This document shows, one piece after another, positions 9,303 to 17,499 of a stretch of DNA of 64,000 nucleotides. The DNA is taken from the NCBI RefSeq assembly GCF_002975435.1, contig NZ_PCPT01000004.1, forward strand, positions 124,001 through 188,000. The letters run 5' to 3'. Source of the DNA: Arthrobacter sp. MYb227. GTDB taxonomy: Bacteria > Actinomycetota > Actinomycetes > Actinomycetales > Micrococcaceae. The notes under the pieces are model-generated. The model was not told the DNA's origin. It worked only from the letters and a program-made list of their open reading frames with translations, and searched no databases. The first letter of the stretch is position 1, and every line of letters begins with the position of its first letter. The position numbers were made by a program, and so were the translations under genes.

Positions 9303-10247
9303 CTAGCTTTTCTTGGCACGCAATTGCGAGGGGGTCACGCTGAATCGTCGCCTAAAAGCCCTGCTAAAGTGCGCCGAATCCGAAAATCCCCAGCTATGGG
9401 CCAGCTCAGTGAGCGTGCCGCGGTGACGGGACCCGGTGAGATCCCGGTACACGCCATCCAAACGTTGTTGCCAGACCCAGTTCATGACGGTTTCGCCCTC
9501 CGCGGCGAAGGTGCGGTGCACGCTGCTTGGCGACAGATGCAATGCTTCGGAGACCGAGGTAATGCTCAGTTGCGGGTCACACAGGTTTTTGAGGATATAG
9601 CGCTGAATAACTTGTCGCCGTCCGGCCAGAGCATCATCTGCATCCACATCGGCCACCGATTCAAGCCCGGCGACTATGAGATGCTCAATGCCCTGAGATA
9701 CGGCGTAGGCAGCCTCGGGGCTAAGTGTGCCAATTTCGTGCGCAAAGGTTTTGATGCTGTTGCTCAACAAGATCCCGGCACCACGGCTCGCATCCACTCC
9801 ACGCGCACTGAGCTGTTCGGCACCGGCAAATTGACGATCTAGAGACACCCTAGGAACTCGGATCACCAGTTGTTCAAAATCATCGGTGAGTTCAAGGCTA
9901 TAGGGCCGTCTCGGGTCATATAAAGCAAACCCTCCATGATCGATCCTTGCGTCTTTTCCATCTTGGGAGACAACGCATGATCCTCGTGTCTGGACACCCA
10001 CCAAATAAAAATCACCGTCCTGGTCTTCGGCAATACCCGAGGACGCCCTAGATACCAGTTGCCCGGTTCCACGAACCATAGATACTTCCAACGAGGCCAG
10101 TGGCTTAACGCTGATTTCACCATCAATAAAGTCGCGGTCCCCCAAGGCAACGCATTGCAAACTGACGAAGGTCTCGGAGACCGCTTCGTTCCAGAATTCG
10201 AGTTTCTGTTTTTGTGGCACCAAATCGGTAGACAGCATCTTGGCCAT
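9303..10247 (-). CDS. AraC family transcriptional regulator, probable nitrilase activator
   Basis: 314 aa. The N-terminal part ('FWNEAVSETFVSL') is an AraC-binding-like cupin domain and the C-terminal 100 residues are a double HTH with 'LSITSVSEALHLSPSSVHRTF' (helix 1 region) and 'LAHSWGFSDSAHFSRAFRRRF' (helix 2 region; the latter is the AraC signature). The layout matches the NitR/FeaR/AlkB-regulator type. It is divergent from the nitrilase gene across 185 bp containing a perfect inverted repeat, which suggests that it controls that gene and itself. Confidence 0.9.
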   Translation of the reverse strand: MAKMLSTDLVPQKQKLEFWNEAVSETFVSLQCVALGDRDFIDGEISVKPLASLEVSMVRGTGQLVSRASSGIAEDQDGDFYLVGVQTRGSCVVSQDGKDARIDHGGFALYDPRRPYSLELTDDFEQLVIRVPRVSLDRQFAGAEQLSARGVDASRGAGILLSNSIKTFAHEIGTLSPEAAYAVSQGIEHLIVAGLESVADVDADDALAGRRQVIQRYILKNLCDPQLSITSVSEALHLSPSSVHRTFAAEGETVMNWVWQQRLDGVYRDLTGSRHRGTLTELAHSWGFSDSAHFSRAFRRRFSVTPSQLRAKKS

Positions 10248-10290
10248 ACGCCATCATAGGCATCTCGCGTTGGCAATCACCATGAGATTG

Positions 10291-10315
10291 CGGCTTCATG
10301 CCCTACATGAAGCCG
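10291..10315. promoter_or_regulatory. Inverted repeat in the AraC/nitrilase divergent promoter
   Basis: CGGCTTCATG at 10291-10300 and CATGAAGCCG at 10306-10315 are perfect 10-bp arms with a 5-base spacer. They lie 44 bp before the regulator start and 118 bp before the nitrilase start. It could be an operator or an mRNA hairpin. Confidence 0.55.
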
Positions 10316-10432
10316 TGACACTTCCAGTCAAACAAGGTGATATTCCTAGGCAAGATTCTCCGAGCACGACTTCCTAGACTGAATGAACCAAGCACATTTT
10401 CGTGAAGTGGATCACCCAAGAAGGAGTCAATC

Positions 10433-11485
10433 GTGGAACACCCAACTTTCAAAGCCGCAGCGGTTCAGGCAGCACCGGTTTTCCTTGATCTTGATGCAAC
10501 ACTTGATAAGTCGATTTCCTTAATTGAGGAAGCAGCACGCAATGGAGCTTCCCTCATTGCTTTCCCCGAACTCTGGCTTCCGGGATACCCCTGGTATGCA
10601 TGGCTTGAAGCGCCTGCCCTCTGGATGGCTAAATTCTCCCAACGCTACTTCGACAATTCCCTTGAGTACGGAACGCCTCAGGCAGATCGTCTAGCCCGCG
10701 CAGCCAAGGAGAACAACATCATGGTGTCCATGGGCCTGAGCGAACGCAGCGGTGGCAGCCTCTATATTGCTCAGTGGTTGATCGGTTCTGATGGAAAAAG
10801 CATTTCCCAGCGCCGCAAGCTCAAGCCCACTCACGTTGAACGCATCATTTACGGAGAAGGAGATGGCTCCGATCTTGCAGTAGTCGATACTCCCCTAGGC
10901 CGAATCGGAAGCCTCTGTTGCTGGGAGCACCTACAGCCGCTGTCCAAGTACGCAATGTACGCACAAAACGAACAAGTCCACGTTGCCGCCTGGCCGAGCT
11001 TCTCCCTCTATGAGGACGGGGCATACGCACTTGGCATGGAGGTCAATACCTCTGCCTCACGCATCTACGCGGTTGAGGGACAGTGCTTTGTTGTGGCCCC
11101 GTGTGCCACGGTATCCCCAGAGATGGTCCAGGAGATGTGTGGCGATGATCTGCAGCGCCAGCTACTGAAACCCGGTGGAGGGCACGCGCGAATCTTTGGT
11201 CCCGATGGACGGCAGCTTCATGAGTCTCTCCCAGCCGATGTCGAGGGGTTGGTCTATGCCGATCTAGATCTTGGAATGATCTCTATGTCCAAAGTCGCGG
11301 GTGATCCCGCCGGACATTATTCGCGCCCAGACGCGACCCAGTTGGTTCATCACCGTGCTACCCGCCGTCCTGTCATCGATACGGCACCACGACCAGGTGC
11401 AACACCAACTCAGGATTCGAACGCCGGCGCTTCGCCAGAATCAGTCAACGTAGCAGCAGAGGCACTAGCTAATTCCCAAAGCTAG
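10433..11485 (+). CDS. Nitrilase (aliphatic/aromatic nitrile hydrolase)
   Basis: 350 aa with the full catalytic set: Glu46 in 'FPELWLPGYPWY', Lys131 in 'RRKLKPTHVER' and Cys163 in 'CCWEHLQPL'. The CWEH context and overall length match true nitrilases, which convert R-CN to the carboxylate plus ammonia, and not amidases or cyanide hydratases of other branches. The GTG start at 10433 follows AAGGAG at good spacing. The C-terminal 30 residues are Ala/Ser/Pro-rich and look disordered. The divergent AraC gene resembles the nitR-nitrilase arrangement known from Rhodococcus. Confidence 0.93.
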   Translation: MEHPTFKAAAVQAAPVFLDLDATLDKSISLIEEAARNGASLIAFPELWLPGYPWYAWLEAPALWMAKFSQRYFDNSLEYGTPQADRLARAAKENNIMVSMGLSERSGGSLYIAQWLIGSDGKSISQRRKLKPTHVERIIYGEGDGSDLAVVDTPLGRIGSLCCWEHLQPLSKYAMYAQNEQVHVAAWPSFSLYEDGAYALGMEVNTSASRIYAVEGQCFVVAPCATVSPEMVQEMCGDDLQRQLLKPGGGHARIFGPDGRQLHESLPADVEGLVYADLDLGMISMSKVAGDPAGHYSRPDATQLVHHRATRRPVIDTAPRPGATPTQDSNAGASPESVNVAAEALANSQS

Positions 11486-11575
11486 AGTTTTGCTCCCATT
11501 AGAAGTCATGGAACGAGCGGTGATTCTCCCCCGTATCCCCTCGGCCCGTGATCAGGACAGATCCCGTCCGCAAAT

Positions 11576-11625
11576 AAGTTGCGGGTCTGTGCATCGGCCC
11601 GCTCCGACGCACAGACCCGCAACTT
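11576..11625 (+). terminator. Strong hairpin terminator of the nitrilase gene
   Basis: Perfect 17-bp arms (11576-11592 and 11609-11625, core GCGGGTCTGTGC) with a 16-base loop, about 90 bp past the nitrilase stop and followed by TCTTG. The hairpin overlaps an in-frame upstream extension of the next gene, which argues against that extension being translated. Confidence 0.85.
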
Positions 11626-11725
11626 TCTTGTCCTCGACAACGCTATTGCTTGGCCTCTTGTTATCCATTTGATTGTTCGTAGGATTGGAGATACCCACCT
11701 TCCATATGAAGAATGCGTATCCGAG

Positions 11726-12514
11726 ATGCCAACGTTCAAAGAACTCCACCATTCCGTTTTCCCATTGGTTCTACCCAACGCATGGGACTCCGGGTCGGCC
11801 ATGGCATTCATTGCCGCTGGTTTCCCAGCGATTGGTACCACTAGCTTTGGCGTTGCGGCGAGCTCCGGAATGCCCGACGGGGATCGGAGCAGCCAAGCAG
11901 GAACCTTTGAACTCATCAAACAGATCGGGCGGCTACCGGCGCACGTCACCGCGGACGTGGAAGACGGATATTCGGATGATCCCGAAGAAGTCGCCAGCTT
12001 CGTTTCTCGACTGGCGGACCTCGGAGCTGCCGGAATCAATCTCGAGGACAGTCGATCGGGTCATCTGGTGGACCCAGCCATGGTCTGCGTCAAAATATTG
12101 GCCATCAAAGAACGTGCTTCCCAGATTTTCATCAATGCCCGGGTCGATAATTTTTGGTTCGATGAGGAAGCATCGGTAGCGGAAGTTCTGCAACGCGCTG
12201 CCGCCTACAGTGAAGCTGGCGCGGATGGAATCTTTGTTCCGGGCACTCTCGGTGCCGATGACATTGCCGCTCTTGCTGCGGGCGTTGACCTACCGCTGAA
12301 CGTGCTTGCACACCCTTCCCTCAGTGTTGCCGAACTTGGAGAACTCGGTGTCCGGCGAATCAGTTCTGGTTCACTGCCTTACCGGGCTTCGGTAGATGCA
12401 AGCGTGAACGCAGTGCTTTCCCTGCGGGATGGATTACCGCTTCCCAAAGCCACCAGTTACTGGGATTTGCAGAATCAGCTCATCGCCGGCCAAAAGAACG
12501 AATCTAGTCTTTAG
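11726..12514 (+). CDS. Isocitrate lyase/phosphoenolpyruvate mutase family protein
   Basis: 262 aa from the ATG at 11726. The start 'FKELHHSVFPLVLPNAWD' and the motifs 'DVEDGYSDDPEEVA', 'GINLEDSR' and 'FINARVDNFW' are typical of this TIM-barrel family (oxaloacetate decarboxylase or 2-methylisocitrate lyase relatives acting on C-C or C-P bonds next to a carboxylate). The frame is open back to 11579, but that part overlaps the preceding terminator. No obvious Shine-Dalgarno sequence precedes 11726. Substrate unknown. Confidence 0.82.
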   Translation: MPTFKELHHSVFPLVLPNAWDSGSAMAFIAAGFPAIGTTSFGVAASSGMPDGDRSSQAGTFELIKQIGRLPAHVTADVEDGYSDDPEEVASFVSRLADLGAAGINLEDSRSGHLVDPAMVCVKILAIKERASQIFINARVDNFWFDEEASVAEVLQRAAAYSEAGADGIFVPGTLGADDIAALAAGVDLPLNVLAHPSLSVAELGELGVRRISSGSLPYRASVDASVNAVLSLRDGLPLPKATSYWDLQNQLIAGQKNESSL

Positions 12515-12578
12515 TCACCTTTAGTCTTGATTCTCAAGCATCCCACTCATCATTGGTTACCTGATTTCCAATGAAAAA

Positions 12579-12622
12579 GTTCGGGGTTGCCAGTGGATCG
12601 TTATCCGCTAGCAACCCCGAAC
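12579..12622 (-). terminator. Hairpin terminator of the monooxygenase operon
   Basis: Perfect 12-bp arms GTTCGGGGTTGC (12579-12590) and GCAACCCCGAAC (12611-12622). Read on the minus strand, the stem is followed by a T run (TTTTT), as expected for an intrinsic terminator about 35 bp after the monooxygenase stop. Confidence 0.85.
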
Positions 12623-12655
12623 CGTTGATTCTACTGAAAGTGTTTCTACTGAAAG

Positions 12656-14008
12656 CTATTGAACCTGCGCAATCTTTTCGGCGCGTGCTTCACCGCGTTC
12701 CGGACGTGCTAGCCCAAGGTGTTCACGGAAAGTATCCCCCGAATACTCTTCGCGGAACATTCCCTTCTCTCGCAGGATCGGTAGGACTTGCTCCTTGAAT
12801 TCCTCAAAGCCATCCGGCAAGTAGGTTGGGGAAAGAATGTAACCATCAACGGCTCCGGCGGTGAACCAGTCGGCCAATTCTTCTGCCACGGATTCGGCGG
12901 TTCCAATAACTACACGGTGCCCATAGGCGCCGACTACCTGCAGGTACAGCTCACGAATCGTTAGATTGTCGCGACGTGCTGCCTCAACTATGAGCTTCTG
13001 ACGACTCTGGTAGGAGTTAGTTTCCGGAATGACCTCCGGCAACGGCTCATCAAGCGGTAATACACTCACATCAAACCCAAGCAGCTGCGATAGGCGCGTC
13101 AACCCGATCACCGGGTGAATCAGTTCCTGCATCTGACGATACTTCTGTTGTGCTTCTTCCATGGTTGCCCCAATGATTGGCTGGACACCAGCCAAGACCT
13201 TGACACTTCCTGTACCACGTCCTGCCTGCTCGGCACGGTTCTTCACATCATTGGTGAATTCGAGTGCCTTCTCCAAGGAATTCTGCGCGGTAAAGACAAC
13301 CTCGGCGTATGCGCCGGCAAGCGCACGTCCGTCTTCGGAGGATCCTGCCTGTACCTGTACGGGGCGGCCTTGGATGGGACGCAATACGTTCAGTGGTCCA
13401 CGGACGTCGAAATGTTCGCCGTGATGATCAAGCACGTGCATCTTGGAAGGATCAAAGTAGCGGCCCGATTCCTTGTCCAGAATAAACGCGTCATCGTCCC
13501 AGCTGTCCCACAATCCGGTGGCTACCTCGAGGAATTCGCGCGCACGCTGGTAACGGTCTGCATATTTCAGGTGCTCGGACTGGCTAAAGTTTCGGGCTTC
13601 GGCTTCCACATAGGAAGTAACAAGGTTCCACCCGGTACGACCATTGCTGAGCTGATCTAGCGAGGCAAACTTGCGCGCAATATGGTATGGCTCGTTGTAA
13701 GTTGTGGTCTGGGTGGCTACCAAGCCAATCTTTCGGGTGCTCACTGCCAGCGCCGCGAGCAGGGTCAGCGGTTCAAAGCGGTAGATTACCGGGTCGCGGC
13801 TGAGAATATCGGCGTCGCCTTCCGGTGCACAGAGTTCATCGGCAAGGAAGACAAAGTCGAGCTTTGCTTCTTCGGCTGAGTTTGCTGTTGCCAGAATGTC
13901 TTTGTATTCGGCTCCAGCATTGGAGATGGCATCCGGGTGTCGCCATCCCGCAATATGTGAGCTGGTGGGTGAGAGCAATAGGCCAAGGGTCATCTGTGGG
14001 GTAGTCAA
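12656..14008 (-). CDS. NtaA/DmoA/SnaA-type FMN-dependent monooxygenase
   Basis: 450 aa, the normal length of nitrilotriacetate monooxygenase component A relatives. Characteristic blocks are 'HIAGWRHPDA', 'EAKLDFVFLADEL', 'FEPLTLLAALAVST', 'NGRTGWNLVTSY', 'RPVQVQAGSSEDGR' and 'GTAESVAEELADWF'. These luciferase-like enzymes use FMNH2 from a partner reductase to cleave C-N or C-S bonds or hydroxylate. The partner is encoded directly upstream in the same operon. The TTG at 14008 has a weak ribosome site; an ATG at 13993 is an alternative. The substrate is probably what the linked ABC importer brings in. Confidence 0.9.
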   Translation of the reverse strand: MTTPQMTLGLLLSPTSSHIAGWRHPDAISNAGAEYKDILATANSAEEAKLDFVFLADELCAPEGDADILSRDPVIYRFEPLTLLAALAVSTRKIGLVATQTTTYNEPYHIARKFASLDQLSNGRTGWNLVTSYVEAEARNFSQSEHLKYADRYQRAREFLEVATGLWDSWDDDAFILDKESGRYFDPSKMHVLDHHGEHFDVRGPLNVLRPIQGRPVQVQAGSSEDGRALAGAYAEVVFTAQNSLEKALEFTNDVKNRAEQAGRGTGSVKVLAGVQPIIGATMEEAQQKYRQMQELIHPVIGLTRLSQLLGFDVSVLPLDEPLPEVIPETNSYQSRQKLIVEAARRDNLTIRELYLQVVGAYGHRVVIGTAESVAEELADWFTAGAVDGYILSPTYLPDGFEEFKEQVLPILREKGMFREEYSGDTFREHLGLARPERGEARAEKIAQVQ

Positions 14009-14062
14009 TGTTTCGCGTCTTTCTACGAGTTCTTGATTGTCGGCAAGGAATGAAGCGTTGGG

Positions 14063-15217
14063 TTATGTCTGGGAAACTGGTAGGTTCTGGGAAATCTTTT
14101 GGCTTGTTGCCAGCAGTTCGGCTGCGTAGCGATCTACCTCGCTGGAGCTCATGTCATGGGGCAGCCCATAGAGCGAGGCAATGAGCACCACTTCCCCGTC
14201 CATACCAAAGATGGGTGCGGCAATTGAATGCACCTGACCGGTGGTTGTTGGCTCTAGAGCTTCGGTGCCCGGATCCATGACTTCGCGTGCGTCGAGTCGG
14301 CCACCGGAGATCACGTCAGCTTCTAGTCCCACGGCGTCTACCGAGATCGAGTAGCCTCGCTCATTGATCTTGCTGAGCATGGTGCGCATTTCTGTACTAT
14401 CCACACCTGCTCCGGAGTTGATCCACGCTTCAATTTCTTGTGGTTCGGCCCAGGCCATGGCTGTTCGTCCCACCGGGGCCGCCAACGGAAGACGTTTGCC
14501 GACTACTGCCGGAATCCATTCGGTGTTTCCCAGACCGGCACTGGCCAAGAGCACGATTTCTCTATCTGTGCGCCCACCGATCAGGCAATCACAACCGAGC
14601 TTTTGTGCCAACGTCTCAATTTCTGGCCGTGCCCGGTCAACGAGCGCAAGTTGGTCTTCGAGACCGGGACCAGCCGTGGCCATTGAATGAGGTGTGAATT
14701 GGCCATAACCGCCTTGGAAGAAGAGCAAGGGGAGCTCGGTATTGGCGATGTCCATGTGCTCGACCAAGCCCAAGACAATCTCGTGGTCACCTCCGTCAAA
14801 GACATCCTCTAACCGGCAATCCATCCAGGCCACCGCGTCTTCAAGTAACGGGGCACCTTCTGGGGAAGGAATCCAGGGTATGTCTTCAAATTTTGTTCCG
14901 CCTCGTCCACTGAATGATCGGCAGACCTGCTCCTGTGTGGCACCTAGGACATTGACAACGAAGCGTCCGGTCGCCTTAATCCGTGGCCAGCTGGTGGATG
15001 TTCGTGCCGGCGTGAAGGAGACCAATGGTGGATCCAAGGAGACTGAGGCGAAGGTTCCAACAACCATTCCCACAGGTGTTTCGTCTTCTTCCAACGCCGT
15101 AATTAGTGCAACCCCGGTTGGATAGCGTCCCATGACCTGACGGAAAAATTGTGGGTTGGTTGGATCCTTGATCATTTCAAGGGTCTCGGCTGTTTTTTGT
15201 GTGTAGGTGTTGCTCAT
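14063..15217 (-). CDS. Flavin reductase domain fused to an IclR-type effector-binding domain
   Basis: 384 aa. Residues about 20-170 are a flavin reductase-like domain ('QVMGRYPTGVALITA', 'GMVVGTFASVSLDPPLVSF', 'FVVNVL', 'CRLEDVFDGGDHEIVLG'), which should supply FMNH2 to the NtaA-type enzyme. Residues about 190-380 read like the ligand domain of IclR regulators ('VGKRLPLAAPVGRTAMAW', 'INERGYSISVDAVGLEADV', 'HSIAAPIFGMDGEVV'), without any DNA-binding helix. The ATG at 15217 follows GGGGAAATAAG and starts one base after the ABC binding-protein stop. The C-terminal domain might sense the substrate and gate NAD(P)H oxidation; this is inference. Confidence 0.87.
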   Translation of the reverse strand: MSNTYTQKTAETLEMIKDPTNPQFFRQVMGRYPTGVALITALEEDETPVGMVVGTFASVSLDPPLVSFTPARTSTSWPRIKATGRFVVNVLGATQEQVCRSFSGRGGTKFEDIPWIPSPEGAPLLEDAVAWMDCRLEDVFDGGDHEIVLGLVEHMDIANTELPLLFFQGGYGQFTPHSMATAGPGLEDQLALVDRARPEIETLAQKLGCDCLIGGRTDREIVLLASAGLGNTEWIPAVVGKRLPLAAPVGRTAMAWAEPQEIEAWINSGAGVDSTEMRTMLSKINERGYSISVDAVGLEADVISGGRLDAREVMDPGTEALEPTTTGQVHSIAAPIFGMDGEVVLIASLYGLPHDMSSSEVDRYAAELLATSQKISQNLPVSQT

Positions 15218-15218
15218 C

Positions 15219-16127
15219 TTATTTCCCCTGTTCTGCGACCCAGTCGCTGGCAACATCGGCAGCGTCACGGTGATCAAGAATGAAGGACGCATTCATGGCG
15301 GTTAGGTCATCGGTGGTCAGCTTGGCGTTGATGGATTCAATCACCGCACGAGCTTCTGCCGGTACCGAGTCTTTGCAAAGCAATGGAACGATATTGTTGA
15401 CGCCAATGGTGTTCTTTGGATCTTCAAGGATCTTGAATCCCATGGATTTGATCTGCGGTGCGGTTGAGAAAATCAGTGCCGCATCCACATCGCCTTTCTC
15501 CAAAGCAGAAATAGTGATGGGACCCGAGTAGTCAAGTAGCTTGTATTCCTTGAAGGCGACTTTATAGTCCTTTTCGAGGCCCGAATATCCGTCATGGCGG
15601 GTCTTCCATTCGGTGGGGCCACCAAAAGCTAAGTCTTTGGAGACCTTGGAAAGATCTTCAATGGTTTCAAGCCCGTATTTTTCGGCGGTGCTTCCCAGAA
15701 CTCCTACTGCGTTGTTATCCTGCGCCGGTGCCGAATCGAGGATCATCAGGTTGCTTGGCAGATTCTCTTGCAACGCCGCATCTACTGCAGCCGTACCCTT
15801 GGCCACTGCTTCAGGAGCTATGAAGGCCAACAGTGCTTGGTTGTATTCGGGGACAACGCTCAGGGTGCAGTTTTCTACCTGGCTGTAAAGGACTTCGCGT
15901 GCACCGATATTGAGCTTGCGTTCCACTCCGTACCCGGCGTCTTCCAAGGACTTGGCATAAATTTCACCAAGGATGACGTTTTCCGGGAAGTTTGCTGATC
16001 CAATGGTGATGATTTCGGTATCGCTCTTGGTTCCAGCTTTCGCCAACGGATCACTTGCCGCGCAGCCGCTGGCCAACAGCATGGTTCCTGCCATGAGCAA
16101 GGCTGTTTTCTTTAGATGTTTTTTCAT
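15219..16127 (-). CDS. OpuC-type ABC transporter substrate-binding lipoprotein
   Basis: 302 aa. A lipoprotein signal ('KKTALLMAGTMLLASGC', Cys at about 22) is followed by a type II periplasmic-binding fold with 'ITIGSANFPENVILGEIYAKSLEDAGY' features of the OpuBC/OsmF glycine betaine/choline/proline-betaine binding family. Its start overlaps the stop of nothing upstream but sits 4 bp inside the permease end, as an ATGA junction. It delivers a quaternary amine or related solute to the two permeases. The gene order suggests that the solute is then attacked by the monooxygenase. Confidence 0.88.
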   Translation of the reverse strand: MKKHLKKTALLMAGTMLLASGCAASDPLAKAGTKSDTEIITIGSANFPENVILGEIYAKSLEDAGYGVERKLNIGAREVLYSQVENCTLSVVPEYNQALLAFIAPEAVAKGTAAVDAALQENLPSNLMILDSAPAQDNNAVGVLGSTAEKYGLETIEDLSKVSKDLAFGGPTEWKTRHDGYSGLEKDYKVAFKEYKLLDYSGPITISALEKGDVDAALIFSTAPQIKSMGFKILEDPKNTIGVNNIVPLLCKDSVPAEARAVIESINAKLTTDDLTAMNASFILDHRDAADVASDWVAEQGK

Positions 16128-16858
16128 GCCGCTACCTTCTTTCTATTGAATATCGGTGCTGTTCTTTGCCCGATTCCGAGCAATGACAAGCGCTTACGTT
16201 GGCGGACACCCGGGGAAGTTAATGCCCAAGCCACTGCGAGGAATAGTGCTTCTGTTCCAATGGCCAGCAGTGCTACAACCAGTGATCCACCGGCTACCTG
16301 GCCGAAATCGCGTCTGCCCATGCCATCAAAGATGAATCTGCCCAATCCACCGAGTCCTACATAGGCTGCGATGGTGGCCGCCGAGACTACTTGGATGGCT
16401 GCGAGCCTGGCACCCATCAAAATAAGTGGCAGCGCCACGGGTAGTTCCACACGTAGGAGTGTTGCCGTTCCGGTCAGGCCCACACCGCGGGCGGCGTCGA
16501 CGATTGCCGGGTCAACTCCGCGTACGCCTTCAAAGACGTTCACGAGCATGGGTGGAATTGCCAGAATGATCAGAGCGATGAGCGGAGGCAGCAATCCAAT
16601 GCCGGTAAGAATTACCATCAAGGTCAGTAGACCCAATGTTGGTAAGGCTCGAATTGAATTCGCAATGGTTAGCACCACGATTTCGCCACGCCGCAGGTGT
16701 CCCAACACGGCTCCTAGCGGGATCGCGATCAAGGCTGCTATCAACATGGCTATCACGCTGTAGAAAAGGTGCTCACCGATTCGTGCCCAGATTGACTCGG
16801 CTCCGTTCCAGGTGGAGTCCTTGGCGAACCATTCGTTCATCAGGTCAATAACACTCAT
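16124..16858 (-). CDS. OpuC-type ABC transporter permease
   Basis: 244 aa with five or six membrane spans and the permease motif 'PPMLVNVFEGVRGVDPAIVDAARGVGLTG' region typical of OpuBB/OpuBD subunits. The ATG at 16858 overlaps the stop of the other permease (ATGA), and its own end overlaps the binding-protein start by 4 bp. An in-frame extension to 16882 is less likely because of this coupling. Confidence 0.88.
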   Translation of the reverse strand: MSVIDLMNEWFAKDSTWNGAESIWARIGEHLFYSVIAMLIAALIAIPLGAVLGHLRRGEIVVLTIANSIRALPTLGLLTLMVILTGIGLLPPLIALIILAIPPMLVNVFEGVRGVDPAIVDAARGVGLTGTATLLRVELPVALPLILMGARLAAIQVVSAATIAAYVGLGGLGRFIFDGMGRRDFGQVAGGSLVVALLAIGTEALFLAVAWALTSPGVRQRKRLSLLGIGQRTAPIFNRKKVAA

Positions 16859-17499
16859 CGGGTTGCACTCCTTCGGGACCACGGGGTCAGCCCGCGTTGT
16901 ACTGCTACCAACGACAAGTCGGCAACCAGCGCCAAGAGGACTGTTAGTACGATTCCTACTACGATGGGGGTTGCAAAGAATCGTTGGGTGCCATCAACAA
17001 ATAGGTCGCCCAGTGAGGAAAGACCAATCACCGAAACCACCGAAGCCATACCAATGTTGGCTACCGTGGCGACTCTCAGCCCCCCTAGGATCACTGGTAC
17101 TGCGTTGGGAAGCTCGACACTCATTAAGCGGTGTAACGTTCCGTAGCCCATGGCTGATGCGGCTTGGCGTACAGATTCATCTGTTGATTTGATCCCGTCG
17201 ACCACATTGCGGATCAGCAGAGCAAGGGTATACAAGCTCAATGGAAGGATCGCTGTGGTTCGGCCCAACCCGGTATACGGGAGCATAAAAACAAATAGGG
17301 CAAGTGATGGGATGGCAAAGAATGCCGAGCTACACAACAACACCACTGGGTAGAGCCAACTCCACCGAACACAGAAGATTCCAATGGGAATGGCAAGCAC
17401 TAAACCGATGAGGATGGGAAGCAACGAGAGCAAGATATGTTCCTGAAGTAGCTCCATGATGTGCGGCAGATTTCTACTCACCCAGGCGAAATCAAGCAT
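16855..17499 (-). CDS. OpuC-type ABC transporter permease
   Basis: 214 aa from the ATG at 17499, which follows GGGAGCGAGTCA and overlaps the ATPase gene end by 8 bp. The coupling motif 'IKSTDESVRQAASAMGYG' and hydrophobic spans identify it as the second permease of the importer. The two permeases are clearly diverged paralogues, as is usual in Opu systems. Confidence 0.88.
   Translation of the reverse strand: MLDFAWVSRNLPHIMELLQEHILLSLLPILIGLVLAIPIGIFCVRWSWLYPVVLLCSSAFFAIPSLALFVFMLPYTGLGRTTAILPLSLYTLALLIRNVVDGIKSTDESVRQAASAMGYGTLHRLMSVELPNAVPVILGGLRVATVANIGMASVVSVIGLSSLGDLFVDGTQRFFATPIVVGIVLTVLLALVADLSLVAVQRGLTPWSRRSATR

Noticed and set aside
11579-11725. N-terminal extension of the PEP-mutase-family protein
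   Set aside because: It begins within the 17-bp terminator hairpin and is not similar to family N-termini.
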